Positions 43,646 through 53,381 of a stretch of 64,000 nt of DNA are shown here, one piece after another. The position numbers and the translations under genes are program-made. Positions within the stretch are counted from its first letter, which is position 1, and each line of letters starts with the position of its first letter. The stretch spans positions 259,218 through 323,217 of the forward strand of contig NZ_SNYJ01000001.1 in NCBI RefSeq assembly GCF_004363045.1, written 5' to 3'. Origin of the DNA: Aureibacillus halotolerans (lineage in GTDB: Bacteria; Bacillota; Bacilli; Bacillales; DSM-28697). The notes beneath the pieces were generated by a model. It worked only from the letters and a program-made list of their open reading frames with translations. It was not told the origin of the DNA and did no database searches.

Positions 43646-44511
43646 AGCAGAACACCTTTTGCAAAGTGTTTTTGCAAAAATGGATACACAAGTAGAATTG
43701 GAACTGTGCCTACAACAATAACTGCCATTTTTACTGCTTGTTCTGGTGGCTTTATAAATTGGTCATTGAGAGCACTCATATCCCCGACGGTTGCCTGAGA
43801 GAGCATGACGATCTCCCGAAGCATAACCTGCAGGGGCCACATCGTGGAATCGTTAATATAAAGTAACGCCGAAAAGAAATTGTTCCAATGACCAACAGCA
43901 TAAAATAGACCAAAGGTTGCTAGAACTGGCTTTGATAAAGGCAAAACAATTCGCCAAAGCACTCCCATATCGTTACAGCCGTCAATTCGAGCAGCTTCCT
44001 CAAGTCCAGGAGGAAGTGATTGGAAGAAGTTTTTGACAATGATCAGATTAAATGCACTGATGGCTCCAGGTAAGATCAACGCCCAATACGTATCTAACAT
44101 CCCCAAATCTTTTACAACGAGAAACGTGGGAATCATCCCCCCACCAAAAAGCATGGAGAAAATGACGAGATTCATGATCAGGTTGCGTCCCATCAAATTT
44201 CTTCTAGAAAGGGCATAGGCCATGGTTACCGTAAACAAAAGGTTGACGATTGTGCCTGCCACCGTTACAAACATTGAAACACCAATGCTTCGAAAGATTG
44301 TATCAGATGAGAAAATGTACTGATACGCACTTAAGGAAAACTCTCTAGGGATGAGGAAAAAGGGACGTGCGGTCAATTCTGCTTCTGTAGCAAATGAGCC
44401 ACCAAAAATATAAACAAATGGCAGGATGGTCACAATTGAAAATAACCCAAGAAAAATGTAATTAAATACATCAAATACACGACCGGATGTTGAATTATAG
44501 TGCTTGCTCAT
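43627..44511 (-). CDS. ytcP: CUT1 ABC permease, YtcP-like
   Basis: A 294-residue permease with six membrane segments and the EAA loop LEEAARIDGCNDMGVLWRIVLPL (about residues 173-195). The start GRVFDVFNYIFLGLFSIVTILPFVYI and the end HFAKGVLLGSVKG are characteristic of the LplC/YtcP type. It forms the channel with the YteP-like subunit encoded 10 bases upstream. No ATPase gene is in the operon; such importers use a shared MsmX-type ATPase. Confidence 0.88.
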   Translation of the reverse strand: MSKHYNSTSGRVFDVFNYIFLGLFSIVTILPFVYIFGGSFATEAELTARPFFLIPREFSLSAYQYIFSSDTIFRSIGVSMFVTVAGTIVNLLFTVTMAYALSRRNLMGRNLIMNLVIFSMLFGGGMIPTFLVVKDLGMLDTYWALILPGAISAFNLIIVKNFFQSLPPGLEEAARIDGCNDMGVLWRIVLPLSKPVLATFGLFYAVGHWNNFFSALLYINDSTMWPLQVMLREIVMLSQATVGDMSALNDQFIKPPEQAVKMAVIVVGTVPILLVYPFLQKHFAKGVLLGSVKG

Positions 44512-44521
44512 CTCTTCCCTC

Positions 44522-45490
44522 CTAATAAAGACCTGGCTGACCCATGCGCTTCACAATATAGTTACTTCCTAATACGAGAACAATACCAATCACCGCTTTA
44601 AATAAACCGACGGCTGTACTATAGCTAAAGCTACCCATGGTTATCCCCATCTCATACACATACGTATCAAATACGTCTGCAACATCACTATTTAGAGAGT
44701 TTTTCATTAGAAAGATTTGTTCAAATCCATTGTCCATGAAGCTTCCGAGTCTTAAGATTAATAAGATTGCAATAACTCCACTGATGGCAGGCAAAGTGAT
44801 ATGCCACATTCGGCGAAAACGACCCGCTCCATCCATGATTGCTGCCTCATATTGCTCTACATCTACACCTGCGAGAGCTGCCAAAAAGATAATGGTTCCC
44901 CAGCCTGTCTCTTTCCACATAATTTGCAAAATGATGAGCGGCCTGAACCAATCTTCACTGGAGAGGAAATCAATTTTTTCTCCTGTCCATGATGCGATTA
45001 GATTGTTTAAGCCACCACCTTGTGTCGTTAACAGGATATAGGTGATACTTGCCACGATAACCATAGAGATAAAGTGTGGCACGTAAACGAGCGTTTGCAC
45101 GAACCGCTTGTAAAAGGATAGTCTGATTTCATTAAGAAGTAATGCCAAAATGATCGGAGCTGGAAAGAAAAAGATTAAATCGTACAGAGCGAGCATTAGC
45201 GTATTTCGGAATAAACGAAAGAAATCGGGATTTTGAAAAAATGCTTGAAAATGCTCAAAACCGACCCATTCACTTTGCCAGAACCCTAGGAAGGGCTGGT
45301 AGTTTTGAAAAGAGATTAACACACCCCACATCGGCCAATATTTAAATATTAAGAAATAAAGCACGCCAGGAAGCAACAATACATAAAGCCAACGATCTCT
45401 TGAAAAGCGCGTCATCCAATGGACTTTTGGTGCGGTTATCGGCAACGTCTCAGTGTGATCACGCGCTACTTTTAGAGAACCTTTCCCCAT
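44522..45490 (-). CDS. yteP: CUT1 ABC permease, YteP-like
   Basis: A 322-residue permease with an N-terminal hydrophilic tail of about 30 residues, then six membrane segments. WLYVLLLPGVLYFLIFKYWPMWGVLISFQNY matches the LplB/YteP type. The EAA loop is EQYEAAIMDGAGRFRRMWHITLP (about residues 213-235). It is the first gene of the import operon. A cre site lies about 115 bases upstream, consistent with catabolite control. Confidence 0.88.
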   Translation of the reverse strand: MGKGSLKVARDHTETLPITAPKVHWMTRFSRDRWLYVLLLPGVLYFLIFKYWPMWGVLISFQNYQPFLGFWQSEWVGFEHFQAFFQNPDFFRLFRNTLMLALYDLIFFFPAPIILALLLNEIRLSFYKRFVQTLVYVPHFISMVIVASITYILLTTQGGGLNNLIASWTGEKIDFLSSEDWFRPLIILQIMWKETGWGTIIFLAALAGVDVEQYEAAIMDGAGRFRRMWHITLPAISGVIAILLILRLGSFMDNGFEQIFLMKNSLNSDVADVFDTYVYEMGITMGSFSYSTAVGLFKAVIGIVLVLGSNYIVKRMGQPGLY

Positions 45491-45604
45491 TCATCTCTCT
45501 CCCTTCAATTGCTATGAAGCACTTTTAAACTAGCCACCATGGCTAATTGTGATTTCTAGCATATGAAGAAACGATGAATCAAGCAATCATACATTTTTGC
45601 TTTA

Positions 45605-45618
45605 TGAAAGCGCATACA
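45605..45618. promoter_or_regulatory. CcpA cre-like site upstream of the import operon
   Basis: TGAAAGCGCATACA fits the cre consensus with one mismatch. It lies between yesS and the permease operon. Confidence 0.6.
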
Positions 45619-45663
45619 TGTTGAGTTTATTTTTACTACCTTGCACTTTTTTGCCGGTTTGGA

Positions 45664-47994
45664 CTACTTGTGAAACTTCTTCTTCCTGTACTCTCCTGGC
45701 GTCATCCCTTCGACTTTTTTAAATATGCGATTGAAATAACTCTGTTGATAGCCTACTTCGTTAGAAATAAACCGAATGGACCGGTCTGTCTGCTGTAGCA
45801 TTTTTTTGGCGTGATTGATTCGCAAGTCTGTGACATACTCGACAAAGTTGACGCCCATGGTCGCCTTAAACGCTTTACTAAGGGTGTACGGGCTTGTTCC
45901 GATCATCTCTGCACAAAAGTCCAAAGACACATCCTCTGTATAGTGCTCCTGCAAATAAGAGACAACGTCTTCTGACATTTTCTTATGATGATCATTTGTC
46001 TTTTTTTGCATTTCTGTCGTGTAAGGAACAATGACTTCTGCGTGTACCCAAGACACCATTTCGTCCAAGCCTCGTACATCCATAAAGCGTTCAAATATTG
46101 TTTTCGACTGTAAAAGCCAGTGAGGCAATACCGATGATGAAACGATTTGCTGTTGCATGGCTCCTAATAACTGAAGCATGTATTGCTGGACGATATATTC
46201 TTTTTGATACTGTGTAGACACGATTGTCATGAACCGTTTCACTAGGGAAAGTACTTGACCTTCTTGTCCTGTACGCATGGCTTGGATAATCTCCTTTTCA
46301 AGGGCGAGTGGGTAAACAAAATCAGTTGCTTCGTCATTTGACTGAACATTTTCTAAATAAATGACTTGATTTTTTTCAACAATGTTTCGATAACTCACCG
46401 TCTCAACTGTTTTAGAATATGCAGTTGAGATTGCTTTCACATTAGGAATTTCAGATGATACGACAAGGGTGACTTGTCTAAAAAGCAATTGATTGATGGC
46501 CTCCGTTATCTTTGCTGAAAATCGTTCGATGTCCGCTTTTAAAGAACCTTGACTTGACGAAAAAACGAGCACTCCAACAGACATGTTATGTACATTTAAA
46601 GAAATAGACTGTTCAAAGATCTCCTCAGCAAACTCACGAACGATGTTTGTCGCCGCGAAAAGAATGAGGGTATCATCTTCGTCTGAGAATGGCTGTGCCT
46701 CAGTATAACTTCCCGTTAAATGGACATAGAAAAATTGTAGTGTGCGCTCACCCATCTCCCAACCAAAGGTTTGCATCTGCTCTTCAAGATCATTAAGCTC
46801 ATACGCATCATACTGTCCATGGAGGAGACGGTATAGAAACCCTTCCTTCACTTGTGGAAGATGCTCCTCAAGACGGTGCTGCAAGGACTGGCTCTCCCCC
46901 GTGAGATTTTCCCACCTTTTTTCAATGAGCTGGAACTCATCTATATCCCGATCTCCATCTTCTTGATGAAACCCTTTCCCGACCGACTCAACTAAACGTT
47001 CAATTGGCGAATAGATCCGTCTTGATGCAAGCAACGACAAAACGATGGCGACCAAGAAGCCGGCTACACTAATCCAAAGAATAATATTTGACGCCTTAAT
47101 TACAGGAGACGTGATGGCACTCATCGGAGCGGCAGAAATATATCTCCAATCTGAATGTGTACGGTTCATTTGGCCATACGACACACTGTAGGAAGTACCC
47201 TGCCAATCCATACTGAACGAGCCGTTCTGTTCTGGTTGGCTTGCCACCTTATCCACAAGCCATTGCTCCATCTCATTGTTTTGCCCCTCTGATGCCTCTG
47301 AAATTAGTTCATTATTCTCATTGAGCAGCAAAGAGATTCCGCCTTCTAATGATGTGAATCCTTGAAGCATCGACGACAACCTTTCTTCATCAATTCGAAC
47401 AATTAACGCACCATATGGGCTTAAGCTGTTCCCAGGTGCTTTATGTACAAAGATCATTCCTTCATAACTATAGTTCGCATTTACTTTGTCCCAATGCTGC
47501 CAAAACACGTGCTGCGGTCGGTCCATTAGCGCATTGAAGGCCTCTTGAAGAGACTTCTCTTCCACCGAAAACACGCCAGGACTAAACACAACTGGACCTT
47601 GGGAAGTATGATCTATGTACAATTCAACTTTTCTTATTAAGGGATGTGATCCTTGAACAATAACGAGCGATTTGCTTAGATCCCAGGCTGTTTGAAATTC
47701 TGAAGAAAGATCGACCCCTGACAAATCTTGTCCAAAATTCGGTTGGAACGACCAATGCCCTATACTGTTCTCCAAAGAGCTCAGTTGATCATCAATTGTT
47801 TTGGCTTGTTTTTGAATCTGATTATGATGCTGGGAAAGGAGCTGGGATTCAAGGCTACCAGTAGCAAGTAGATACAAGCTAATGCCGGTAATGAGCCCAG
47901 GAATACTAGCCACAAACAAGAGCCAACTAAGACTTTTCCGGTAATAGCGTCTTTTTTTTCTGATTTGCAATTGCTTGATTAGATGAACAGCCAT
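45664..47994 (-). CDS. yesS: Membrane-anchored AraC-type regulator, YesS-like
   Basis: A 776-residue regulator. An N-terminal membrane helix (LSWLLFVASIPGLITGISLYLL, about residues 23-44) and a second one near 301-323 enclose an extracellular Cache-like sensor of about 255 residues. A long cytoplasmic part follows. The C-terminal 100 residues are the AraC domain: YLQEHYTEDVSLDFCAEMIG, SKAFKATMGVNFVEYVTDL, then a second helix-turn-helix FISNEVGYQQSYFNRIFKK. YesS activates the rhamnogalacturonan genes of B. subtilis, and the surrounding genes here are the same pathway. It would sense the sugar outside, or the binding protein, and switch on the import and lyase genes. Confidence 0.9.
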   Translation of the reverse strand: MAVHLIKQLQIRKKRRYYRKSLSWLLFVASIPGLITGISLYLLATGSLESQLLSQHHNQIQKQAKTIDDQLSSLENSIGHWSFQPNFGQDLSGVDLSSEFQTAWDLSKSLVIVQGSHPLIRKVELYIDHTSQGPVVFSPGVFSVEEKSLQEAFNALMDRPQHVFWQHWDKVNANYSYEGMIFVHKAPGNSLSPYGALIVRIDEERLSSMLQGFTSLEGGISLLLNENNELISEASEGQNNEMEQWLVDKVASQPEQNGSFSMDWQGTSYSVSYGQMNRTHSDWRYISAAPMSAITSPVIKASNIILWISVAGFLVAIVLSLLASRRIYSPIERLVESVGKGFHQEDGDRDIDEFQLIEKRWENLTGESQSLQHRLEEHLPQVKEGFLYRLLHGQYDAYELNDLEEQMQTFGWEMGERTLQFFYVHLTGSYTEAQPFSDEDDTLILFAATNIVREFAEEIFEQSISLNVHNMSVGVLVFSSSQGSLKADIERFSAKITEAINQLLFRQVTLVVSSEIPNVKAISTAYSKTVETVSYRNIVEKNQVIYLENVQSNDEATDFVYPLALEKEIIQAMRTGQEGQVLSLVKRFMTIVSTQYQKEYIVQQYMLQLLGAMQQQIVSSSVLPHWLLQSKTIFERFMDVRGLDEMVSWVHAEVIVPYTTEMQKKTNDHHKKMSEDVVSYLQEHYTEDVSLDFCAEMIGTSPYTLSKAFKATMGVNFVEYVTDLRINHAKKMLQQTDRSIRFISNEVGYQQSYFNRIFKKVEGMTPGEYRKKKFHK

Positions 47995-48141
47995 ATTGAA
48001 CCCTCCCTTTCTCTCTAATTAAAGCTTATTCTTTAAATTTACCAACTAATCAAAAATAAATCAAAATAAAAATAACTATCTCCAACACAAATCAAAATTT
48101 TCTTATTGAATAACCTTCCGTATTCGAACTATTTATAACTG

Positions 48142-48169
48142 TTGTTTTTTTTATGCTACACTGTATTAT
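48142..48169 (+). promoter_or_regulatory. Putative promoter of the GH95 gene
   Basis: TTGTTT (48142-48147), 16-base spacer ending in TG, TATTAT (48164-48169). This would give a leader of about 45 bases. Confidence 0.4.
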
Positions 48170-48222
48170 ATGAAATTAATAGATCAACTCAACCCACCAA
48201 TACATAACGATGAGGTGAACCC

Positions 48223-50511
48223 GTGAGAACAACCAAACTATGGTACAAGCACCATGCAAAGAATTGGAATGAGGCATTGCCTATAGGGAATGGTCGACTT
48301 GGAGGAATGGTCTTTGGCGAGGCAGCACATGAACATATTCAGCTGAATGAAGACTCTCTTTGGCATGGTGGTCCTCGAGATCGCAATAATCCTGATGCAC
48401 TGACCCATTTGCCTGAAATCCGTCGCCGTATTTTTAACGGTGAACTATCAAAAGCAGAAGAACTAGCGTCAATGGCGTTGTCTGGTTTACCTGAAGCACA
48501 ACGCCATTATGTGCCACTCGGTGACTTGGACATTTACTACTCTTTACCTGAAGGAAACGTGAGTGACTATACAAGAGAGCTTGATTTAGTAGATGGTGTA
48601 GCGAGAGTTCAATTTAATGTAGGTGACACTACTTTTAAAAGAGAGATCTTCTCGAGCTACACAGATCAAGTGCTTGCCATTCGGTTAACGGCAACTACAC
48701 CAGGTGCGCTCACCTTTAAAACAAAATTGGATCGTCAACAATGGCGCTATGTGGATCGTGTCCGTCAAGAAAGTGACGACATGATTGTCATGGAAGGCAA
48801 TGCTGGTGGCGCGCATGGCTGTAACTATGCCATGGCCTTGCAGCTGGTTCCTGAAGGCGGGACGCTTGAGCTGATCGGTGAATATGCCATCGTAACGGGG
48901 GCAGATAGCGCGGTGCTGCTTTTATCGGCTGGCACAAGCTTTCGTCATGCGATTCCAATTGAAGCTTGTTTGCAAACACTATATGAAGCTTCTCATTTTG
49001 ATGGAGAAATGCTCTACCAGCGTCACAAAGCAGATTATCAAGCGTTGTATTCGCGTGTTGATTTACAGTTCGGTGAAAGTCTAGGAGATTTACAAGGATT
49101 GGACACTGAAGAACGTTTGGCACGTGTAAAAGCTGGACATGAGGATCATGAGCTTACAGCCTTGTATTTTCAATTTGGGCGATACTTGTTAATCTCTTCG
49201 AGTCGACCTGGCTCACTGCCAGCAAACTTGCAAGGGATTTGGAACAAGGAATTCCTCCCGCCATGGGGGAGCAAATTCACCGTCAATATTAATACGCAAA
49301 TGAACTATTGGCTTGCCGAAACTTGTCATTTGCCAGAATGTCATCTTCCTTTGTTTGAACATCTGGAGCGCATGCGCACACCTGGCCGAATTACCGCAAG
49401 AAAAATGTACGGGGCACGAGGATTTACGTCTCACCACAACACGGACATATGGGCAGATACAGCTCCTCAGGATACGTATCTGCCTGCATCGTACTGGCCA
49501 ATGAGCTCCGCATGGCTTTGTCTTCATTTGTGGGAGCACTATCAATTCACACAAGATCGTACCTTTTTGGAGAAAGCTTTTCACACAATGAAGGATGCGG
49601 CGCTCTTTTTTATTGATTTCCTTGTCGAATCACCTGAAGGGTATCTCGTCACATGCCCGTCTGTTTCTCCTGAGAATACATTTATCCTGCCAAATGGCGA
49701 ATCTGGTGTGCTGTGCTATGGGCCAACTATGGATTCGCAAATATTACATGAACTCTTTACGGCATGTCTCTCGGCTGGAAAGATCTTAAAAGCGAAAGAT
49801 GCGATTTTAGATGAAATTGCTGAGACATTAGCAAAACTGCCGCCAACCTCGATTGGCAAGCACGGGCAAATCATGGAATGGGTCGAGGATTATGAAGAAA
49901 AAGAACCTGGTCATCGCCATATTTCGCATTTGTTTGCCTTGCACCCTGGTTCTGCGATTACACCGCTTAAAACTCCAGAGCTCGCTGAGGCGGCCCGAGT
50001 GACGCTGGAACGGCGCTTAGCATCCGGTGGTGGTCATACAGGCTGGAGCCGTGCCTGGATTATTAATTTCTGGGCGCGACTGCATGATAGCGAAAAAGCG
50101 TATCAAAATGTGCAGGCACTCCTACAAAAATCAACGTTACCAAGCTTGCTTGATGATCACCCACCATTCCAAATCGATGGCAATTTCGGTGGAACGGCTG
50201 GGATTGCAGAAATGCTTTTGCAAAGCCAAAATAAAGAAATTCATCTTTTACCGGCATTGCCCAAAGCATGGAAAAGGGGTTACGTGAAAGGGATTCGTGC
50301 CCGTGGAGGGATCACCATCGATATTTCCTGGGAAAATGGCGTGCTCGTTGAGGCGACCCTGCAAACCGATCATGATGGGTATGCCGTCGTCCGTTCTGCT
50401 GATGTCACTGGCGTTTACCAGGACGGGAAAGGGATACCAGCAACAAAAACGTCGTCTGACAAAATCGAATTTGCGATAAAATCTGGGGGGGTATACGTAC
50501 TACATCCTTGA
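48223..50511 (+). CDS. Glycoside hydrolase family 95 (alpha-L-fucosidase/galactosidase type)
   Basis: A 762-residue intracellular enzyme without signal peptide. Family 95 hallmarks are WNEALPIGNGRLGGMVFG at the start, QLNEDSLWHGGPRDRNNP, NINTQMNYWLAETCHL (about residues 350-365), SHHNTDIWAD (about 400-409), and the late GHTGWSRAWIINFWARL. A beta-sandwich ends the protein. GH95 enzymes remove alpha-L-fucose or alpha-L-galactose by inversion; both sugars occur on pectin side chains. The start is GTG with GAGGTG 5 bases upstream. It is divergent from yesS with a shared regulatory gap of 228 bases. Confidence 0.92.
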   Translation: MRTTKLWYKHHAKNWNEALPIGNGRLGGMVFGEAAHEHIQLNEDSLWHGGPRDRNNPDALTHLPEIRRRIFNGELSKAEELASMALSGLPEAQRHYVPLGDLDIYYSLPEGNVSDYTRELDLVDGVARVQFNVGDTTFKREIFSSYTDQVLAIRLTATTPGALTFKTKLDRQQWRYVDRVRQESDDMIVMEGNAGGAHGCNYAMALQLVPEGGTLELIGEYAIVTGADSAVLLLSAGTSFRHAIPIEACLQTLYEASHFDGEMLYQRHKADYQALYSRVDLQFGESLGDLQGLDTEERLARVKAGHEDHELTALYFQFGRYLLISSSRPGSLPANLQGIWNKEFLPPWGSKFTVNINTQMNYWLAETCHLPECHLPLFEHLERMRTPGRITARKMYGARGFTSHHNTDIWADTAPQDTYLPASYWPMSSAWLCLHLWEHYQFTQDRTFLEKAFHTMKDAALFFIDFLVESPEGYLVTCPSVSPENTFILPNGESGVLCYGPTMDSQILHELFTACLSAGKILKAKDAILDEIAETLAKLPPTSIGKHGQIMEWVEDYEEKEPGHRHISHLFALHPGSAITPLKTPELAEAARVTLERRLASGGGHTGWSRAWIINFWARLHDSEKAYQNVQALLQKSTLPSLLDDHPPFQIDGNFGGTAGIAEMLLQSQNKEIHLLPALPKAWKRGYVKGIRARGGITIDISWENGVLVEATLQTDHDGYAVVRSADVTGVYQDGKGIPATKTSSDKIEFAIKSGGVYVLHP

Positions 50512-50544
50512 TGTGATTGCCTCTAGGTTTGCATTTTTCATATC

Positions 50545-50585
50545 AAAAAAGAGTGAACCGATAACGCATTGGTTCACTCTTTTTT
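50545..50585. terminator. Bidirectional terminator between GH95 and DUF3006 genes
   Basis: AAAAAAGAGTGAACC and GGTTCACTCTTTTTT form a perfect 15-bp stem with T-runs on both strands. The genes converge here. Confidence 0.92.
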
Positions 50586-50593
50586 ATGTAGAA

Positions 50594-50833
50594 TTACTCT
50601 TTTCTCCTTAAACGATCCATCCGTTCCTGTCCACGCTTTTTTGCATCTATCGTTGCTCTAATGTCTGGCACAAGCAGCACGATTTCATTATTTTCAATTG
50701 TGACATGACAACGCATGCCGTCTTTGAGTTTTTTTGGTGCCTTTTCAACAGGAATGTCATAGGAAATCGCATCCTCCCCTACAAGTACCGTGACATAGCC
50801 ATCCTCAATTCGGTCAATAACTCCCCAGCTCAT
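50594..50833 (-). CDS. DUF3006 family protein
   Basis: A 79-residue protein. It starts SWGVIDRIEDGYVTVLVGED, the family pattern of a small beta-barrel, and ends with a charged helix (ATIDAKKRGQERMDRLRRKE). DUF3006 genes are often found next to ComEC-like MBL hydrolases in Firmicutes, as here, with a 4-base overlap that indicates coupled translation. The function is unknown; a role as an accessory or regulatory subunit of the MBL protein is inference. Confidence 0.82.
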   Translation of the reverse strand: MSWGVIDRIEDGYVTVLVGEDAISYDIPVEKAPKKLKDGMRCHVTIENNEIVLLVPDIRATIDAKKRGQERMDRLRRKE

Positions 50834-52020
50834 TCGTTATTCTCCTCTCTCTCAAGGCATGAGTTAAGTTTTTTAATGATCTCGGTAATTTTATTTACGC
50901 CGTTAGCGTCTATGTTCTGCAGCTCTTCGATGGATTCAATAGGCCGTCGTTCCATTACTTCCTTTATACGTTCATTCCCAACGTCTGCGACGGCTTCCTC
51001 CATTTCCGCAATCTCTTCTTCCGTCAGTTCTTCCGAGCATACCCCAAGCCAAGCAGGCAAATCAATCTGCTTGACGTTCCCCTTTGTTGTCATTATTGTG
51101 GGCTTTCCGTTACGAATGTTCAAGTATATCGTCCCATGCTTATCGGTTCCGTAGACCTTAACGCTTTTTGCCTTTAAACGATCAATCACTTCTTTATGAG
51201 GGTGTCCGTACTTGTTGTCCTTTTTTGCCGAGTATATCGCAATTTTTGGGTTGATTGCATCTAACAGTGCTGGACTACTCGACGTTTTCGAGCCATGATG
51301 CCCAACATGATACACATCAACAGGCTCTAAAGATGGCGCAACGGCTGCCTCACCATCGATTTCTGCATCTCCTGTAAACAACACATCTACACCATCCACT
51401 TCTGCTTTGAAGACGAGCGAATCATTGTTTGTGTCACCGGTAACTTGGACAGGTCCGTAAAAATGAAGGGCAATGTCATCAATAGAGAAAATCTCGCCTG
51501 GCTTTGGGACATCAAGCACCTTTTGTTTCTCTTCCATTGCATCAAGAAAACGATCTTCATTTTTTGTCCCATTGTAAACACCATTGGTAATGATGTGCTT
51601 TGGATCAAATTCTTCAATGATTTTATCAGCATAACGAATATGGTCATCATGTGGGTGAGTTAATACTAAAGCATCCAGTTTTTCCACGTCGTGATCCTTT
51701 AAATCTTGGACAATGCTCGCTTGATTTCCTGTGTCAATTAACACATTGGCATTTGCAGTTTGTATAAGACTTGCGTCGCCTTGACCAACATCGAAAAAGA
51801 CGACACGCGGCTTTCCATTTTCATTGCTGGTGCCTGCTGGAAAACTTTTGCTAGATCCTCCAAAGCCGAGCCAGGCAAATATAGCCGGGAGCTCTACTTG
51901 ATTATCCGATGTGTCTACATCGATAAAAGCAGACAATTCTTTTTCAACAATATCAAATGCACCCGTCACATAGGCTGCAAGCACGCCACCTAAAACTAGA
52001 ACTAAAGCAATTCGTCTCAT
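50830..52020 (-). CDS. Exported ComEC-like MBL hydrolase with HhH tail
   Basis: A 396-residue protein. An N-terminal hydrophobic segment (IALVLVLGGVLAAYVTGAF) anchors or exports it. The metallo-beta-lactamase domain has FFDVGQGDASLIQT, the metal site LTHPHDDHIRYA (HxHxDH), LLFTGDAEIDGE-like FTGDAE and VGHHGSKTSSS, the hallmarks of the ComEC/Rec2 MBL domain. The last about 60 residues include SIEELQNIDANGVNKITEIIKKL, a helix-hairpin-helix of the ComEA type. ATG at 52020 has AGGAG 10 bases upstream; the GTG at 52029 is too close to it. This could be an extracellular nuclease acting on DNA, but that is not proven. Confidence 0.82.
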   Translation of the reverse strand: MRRIALVLVLGGVLAAYVTGAFDIVEKELSAFIDVDTSDNQVELPAIFAWLGFGGSSKSFPAGTSNENGKPRVVFFDVGQGDASLIQTANANVLIDTGNQASIVQDLKDHDVEKLDALVLTHPHDDHIRYADKIIEEFDPKHIITNGVYNGTKNEDRFLDAMEEKQKVLDVPKPGEIFSIDDIALHFYGPVQVTGDTNNDSLVFKAEVDGVDVLFTGDAEIDGEAAVAPSLEPVDVYHVGHHGSKTSSSPALLDAINPKIAIYSAKKDNKYGHPHKEVIDRLKAKSVKVYGTDKHGTIYLNIRNGKPTIMTTKGNVKQIDLPAWLGVCSEELTEEEIAEMEEAVADVGNERIKEVMERRPIESIEELQNIDANGVNKITEIIKKLNSCLEREENNE

Positions 52021-52236
52021 TCCACTCACTCTCCTACCCTCTTCTAGTTTACGGGGAAAGCACCAGCGAATTGAGTGGCAATGGTCGTGTTTTTCTGCGG
52101 AACACTCTTATGGAAAAAGACCTATAACGAACGAAGAAAGGTCATTCCCTACATGAAGGATTGAGGCTAATCCGTCTCTCGTCGGTTGATATTTTTGGTA
52201 CACTAGAATAAATGATATTGAAAGGGGCGAACTAAG

Positions 52237-53082
52237 ATGGCTTACGTAGTGGACGTTGCATGGTTGTATGGAAAGCTTCATGACCCTGCTGAAAATGTCG
52301 TTGTTGTCGATTGCCGTTTTTCTTTACAAGACTCCACGTATGGAAGAAACGCCTACCTTGAAGGGCATATCCCTGGAGCGGTCTATGCGGACCTTGACAA
52401 AGATTTGTCATCCCCAAAACAGATTCATGGAGGGCGGCACCCCCTACCTCCTGAAGAACAGCTGGCTACCTTATTTGGCCGTTGGGGCATTGATTCTACG
52501 AAAACCGTCGTTGCTTATGATGCCCAAGGCGGTGCCATGGCCTCACGTTTTTGGTGGTTGCTTCATTATCTAGGTCATCCTGAAGTGTATGTATTAGACG
52601 GTGGGTATCAAGCGTGGGTTGAGGAAGATTTTGAGACGACAACACAGGTCACGACCCCTGAGAAACGAACCTTTACACCTCAGCCTAGAACAGACGAGCT
52701 TGTCAGCATGATCGAGGTGAAAAATCGGCTCACCGAAGAACGAACGTTGCTCGTCGACTCACGAGAGAGCAACCGTTATCTCGGGATAGAAGAACCGATT
52801 GATCCTGTAGCAGGGCACATCCCAGGAGCCATCAATTTGTTTTGGAAAGACGTATTAAATGATGGCACGGAGCAATGGAAATCAGCGGACGACCTAATAA
52901 CCCATTTCGCCAACTTGCCTGCTCATGAGGAGATCATCGTTTATTGTGGTTCAGGTGTATCCGCGTGTCCAAACATACTCGCCCTAAAAGAAGCAGGCTT
53001 TGACAACGTGAAGCTGTATGCGGGTAGTTGGAGCGATTGGATCTCGTACAGTGAGAATCCGGTGGCGACGGGGGAAAAGTAG
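52237..53082 (+). CDS. Two-domain sulfurtransferase (rhodanese/MST type)
   Basis: A 281-residue cytoplasmic enzyme with two rhodanese domains. The first (about residues 8-125) is non-catalytic, with DSTYGRNAYLEGHIPGAVY. The second (about 160-275) carries the active cysteine in IVYCGSGVSACPNI (about residue 237). The CGSGVSA loop points to 3-mercaptopyruvate or thiosulfate as donor. The length is the family norm. It is a single gene with its own terminator. Confidence 0.9.
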   Translation: MAYVVDVAWLYGKLHDPAENVVVVDCRFSLQDSTYGRNAYLEGHIPGAVYADLDKDLSSPKQIHGGRHPLPPEEQLATLFGRWGIDSTKTVVAYDAQGGAMASRFWWLLHYLGHPEVYVLDGGYQAWVEEDFETTTQVTTPEKRTFTPQPRTDELVSMIEVKNRLTEERTLLVDSRESNRYLGIEEPIDPVAGHIPGAINLFWKDVLNDGTEQWKSADDLITHFANLPAHEEIIVYCGSGVSACPNILALKEAGFDNVKLYAGSWSDWISYSENPVATGEK

Positions 53083-53115
53083 GACAGAGCTAGAGTATAC
53101 AGGATATAGGACACA

Positions 53116-53155
53116 AATACACCGCCCTGTAGGCTGAGACCTTAGGCGGTGTATT
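53116..53155 (+). terminator. Terminator after the sulfurtransferase gene
   Basis: AATACACCGCC and GGCGGTGTATT form an 11-bp stem followed by TTTCT. Between here and the next gene (53156-53381) nothing was recognised. Confidence 0.85.
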
Positions 53156-53381
53156 TTCTATGTCCGAGAGTCAACAGGGAATCAACATGTAGAGAATGAA
53201 ATCAGTTTCACCGGGAACCTCATCAGTGAAAATACCTCGTTTTTATATCGGTTTATTTCCGCCAAGAAGTCGTGACCTGGCAAATAATCAACAAGTCAAG
53301 CAGTAGATCAACGATTAGCCAACTTTATTAACCGCTGTTTATTTGGGAGGTAGGACCTGCCCACCGCCCCGTTCCAGCCTT

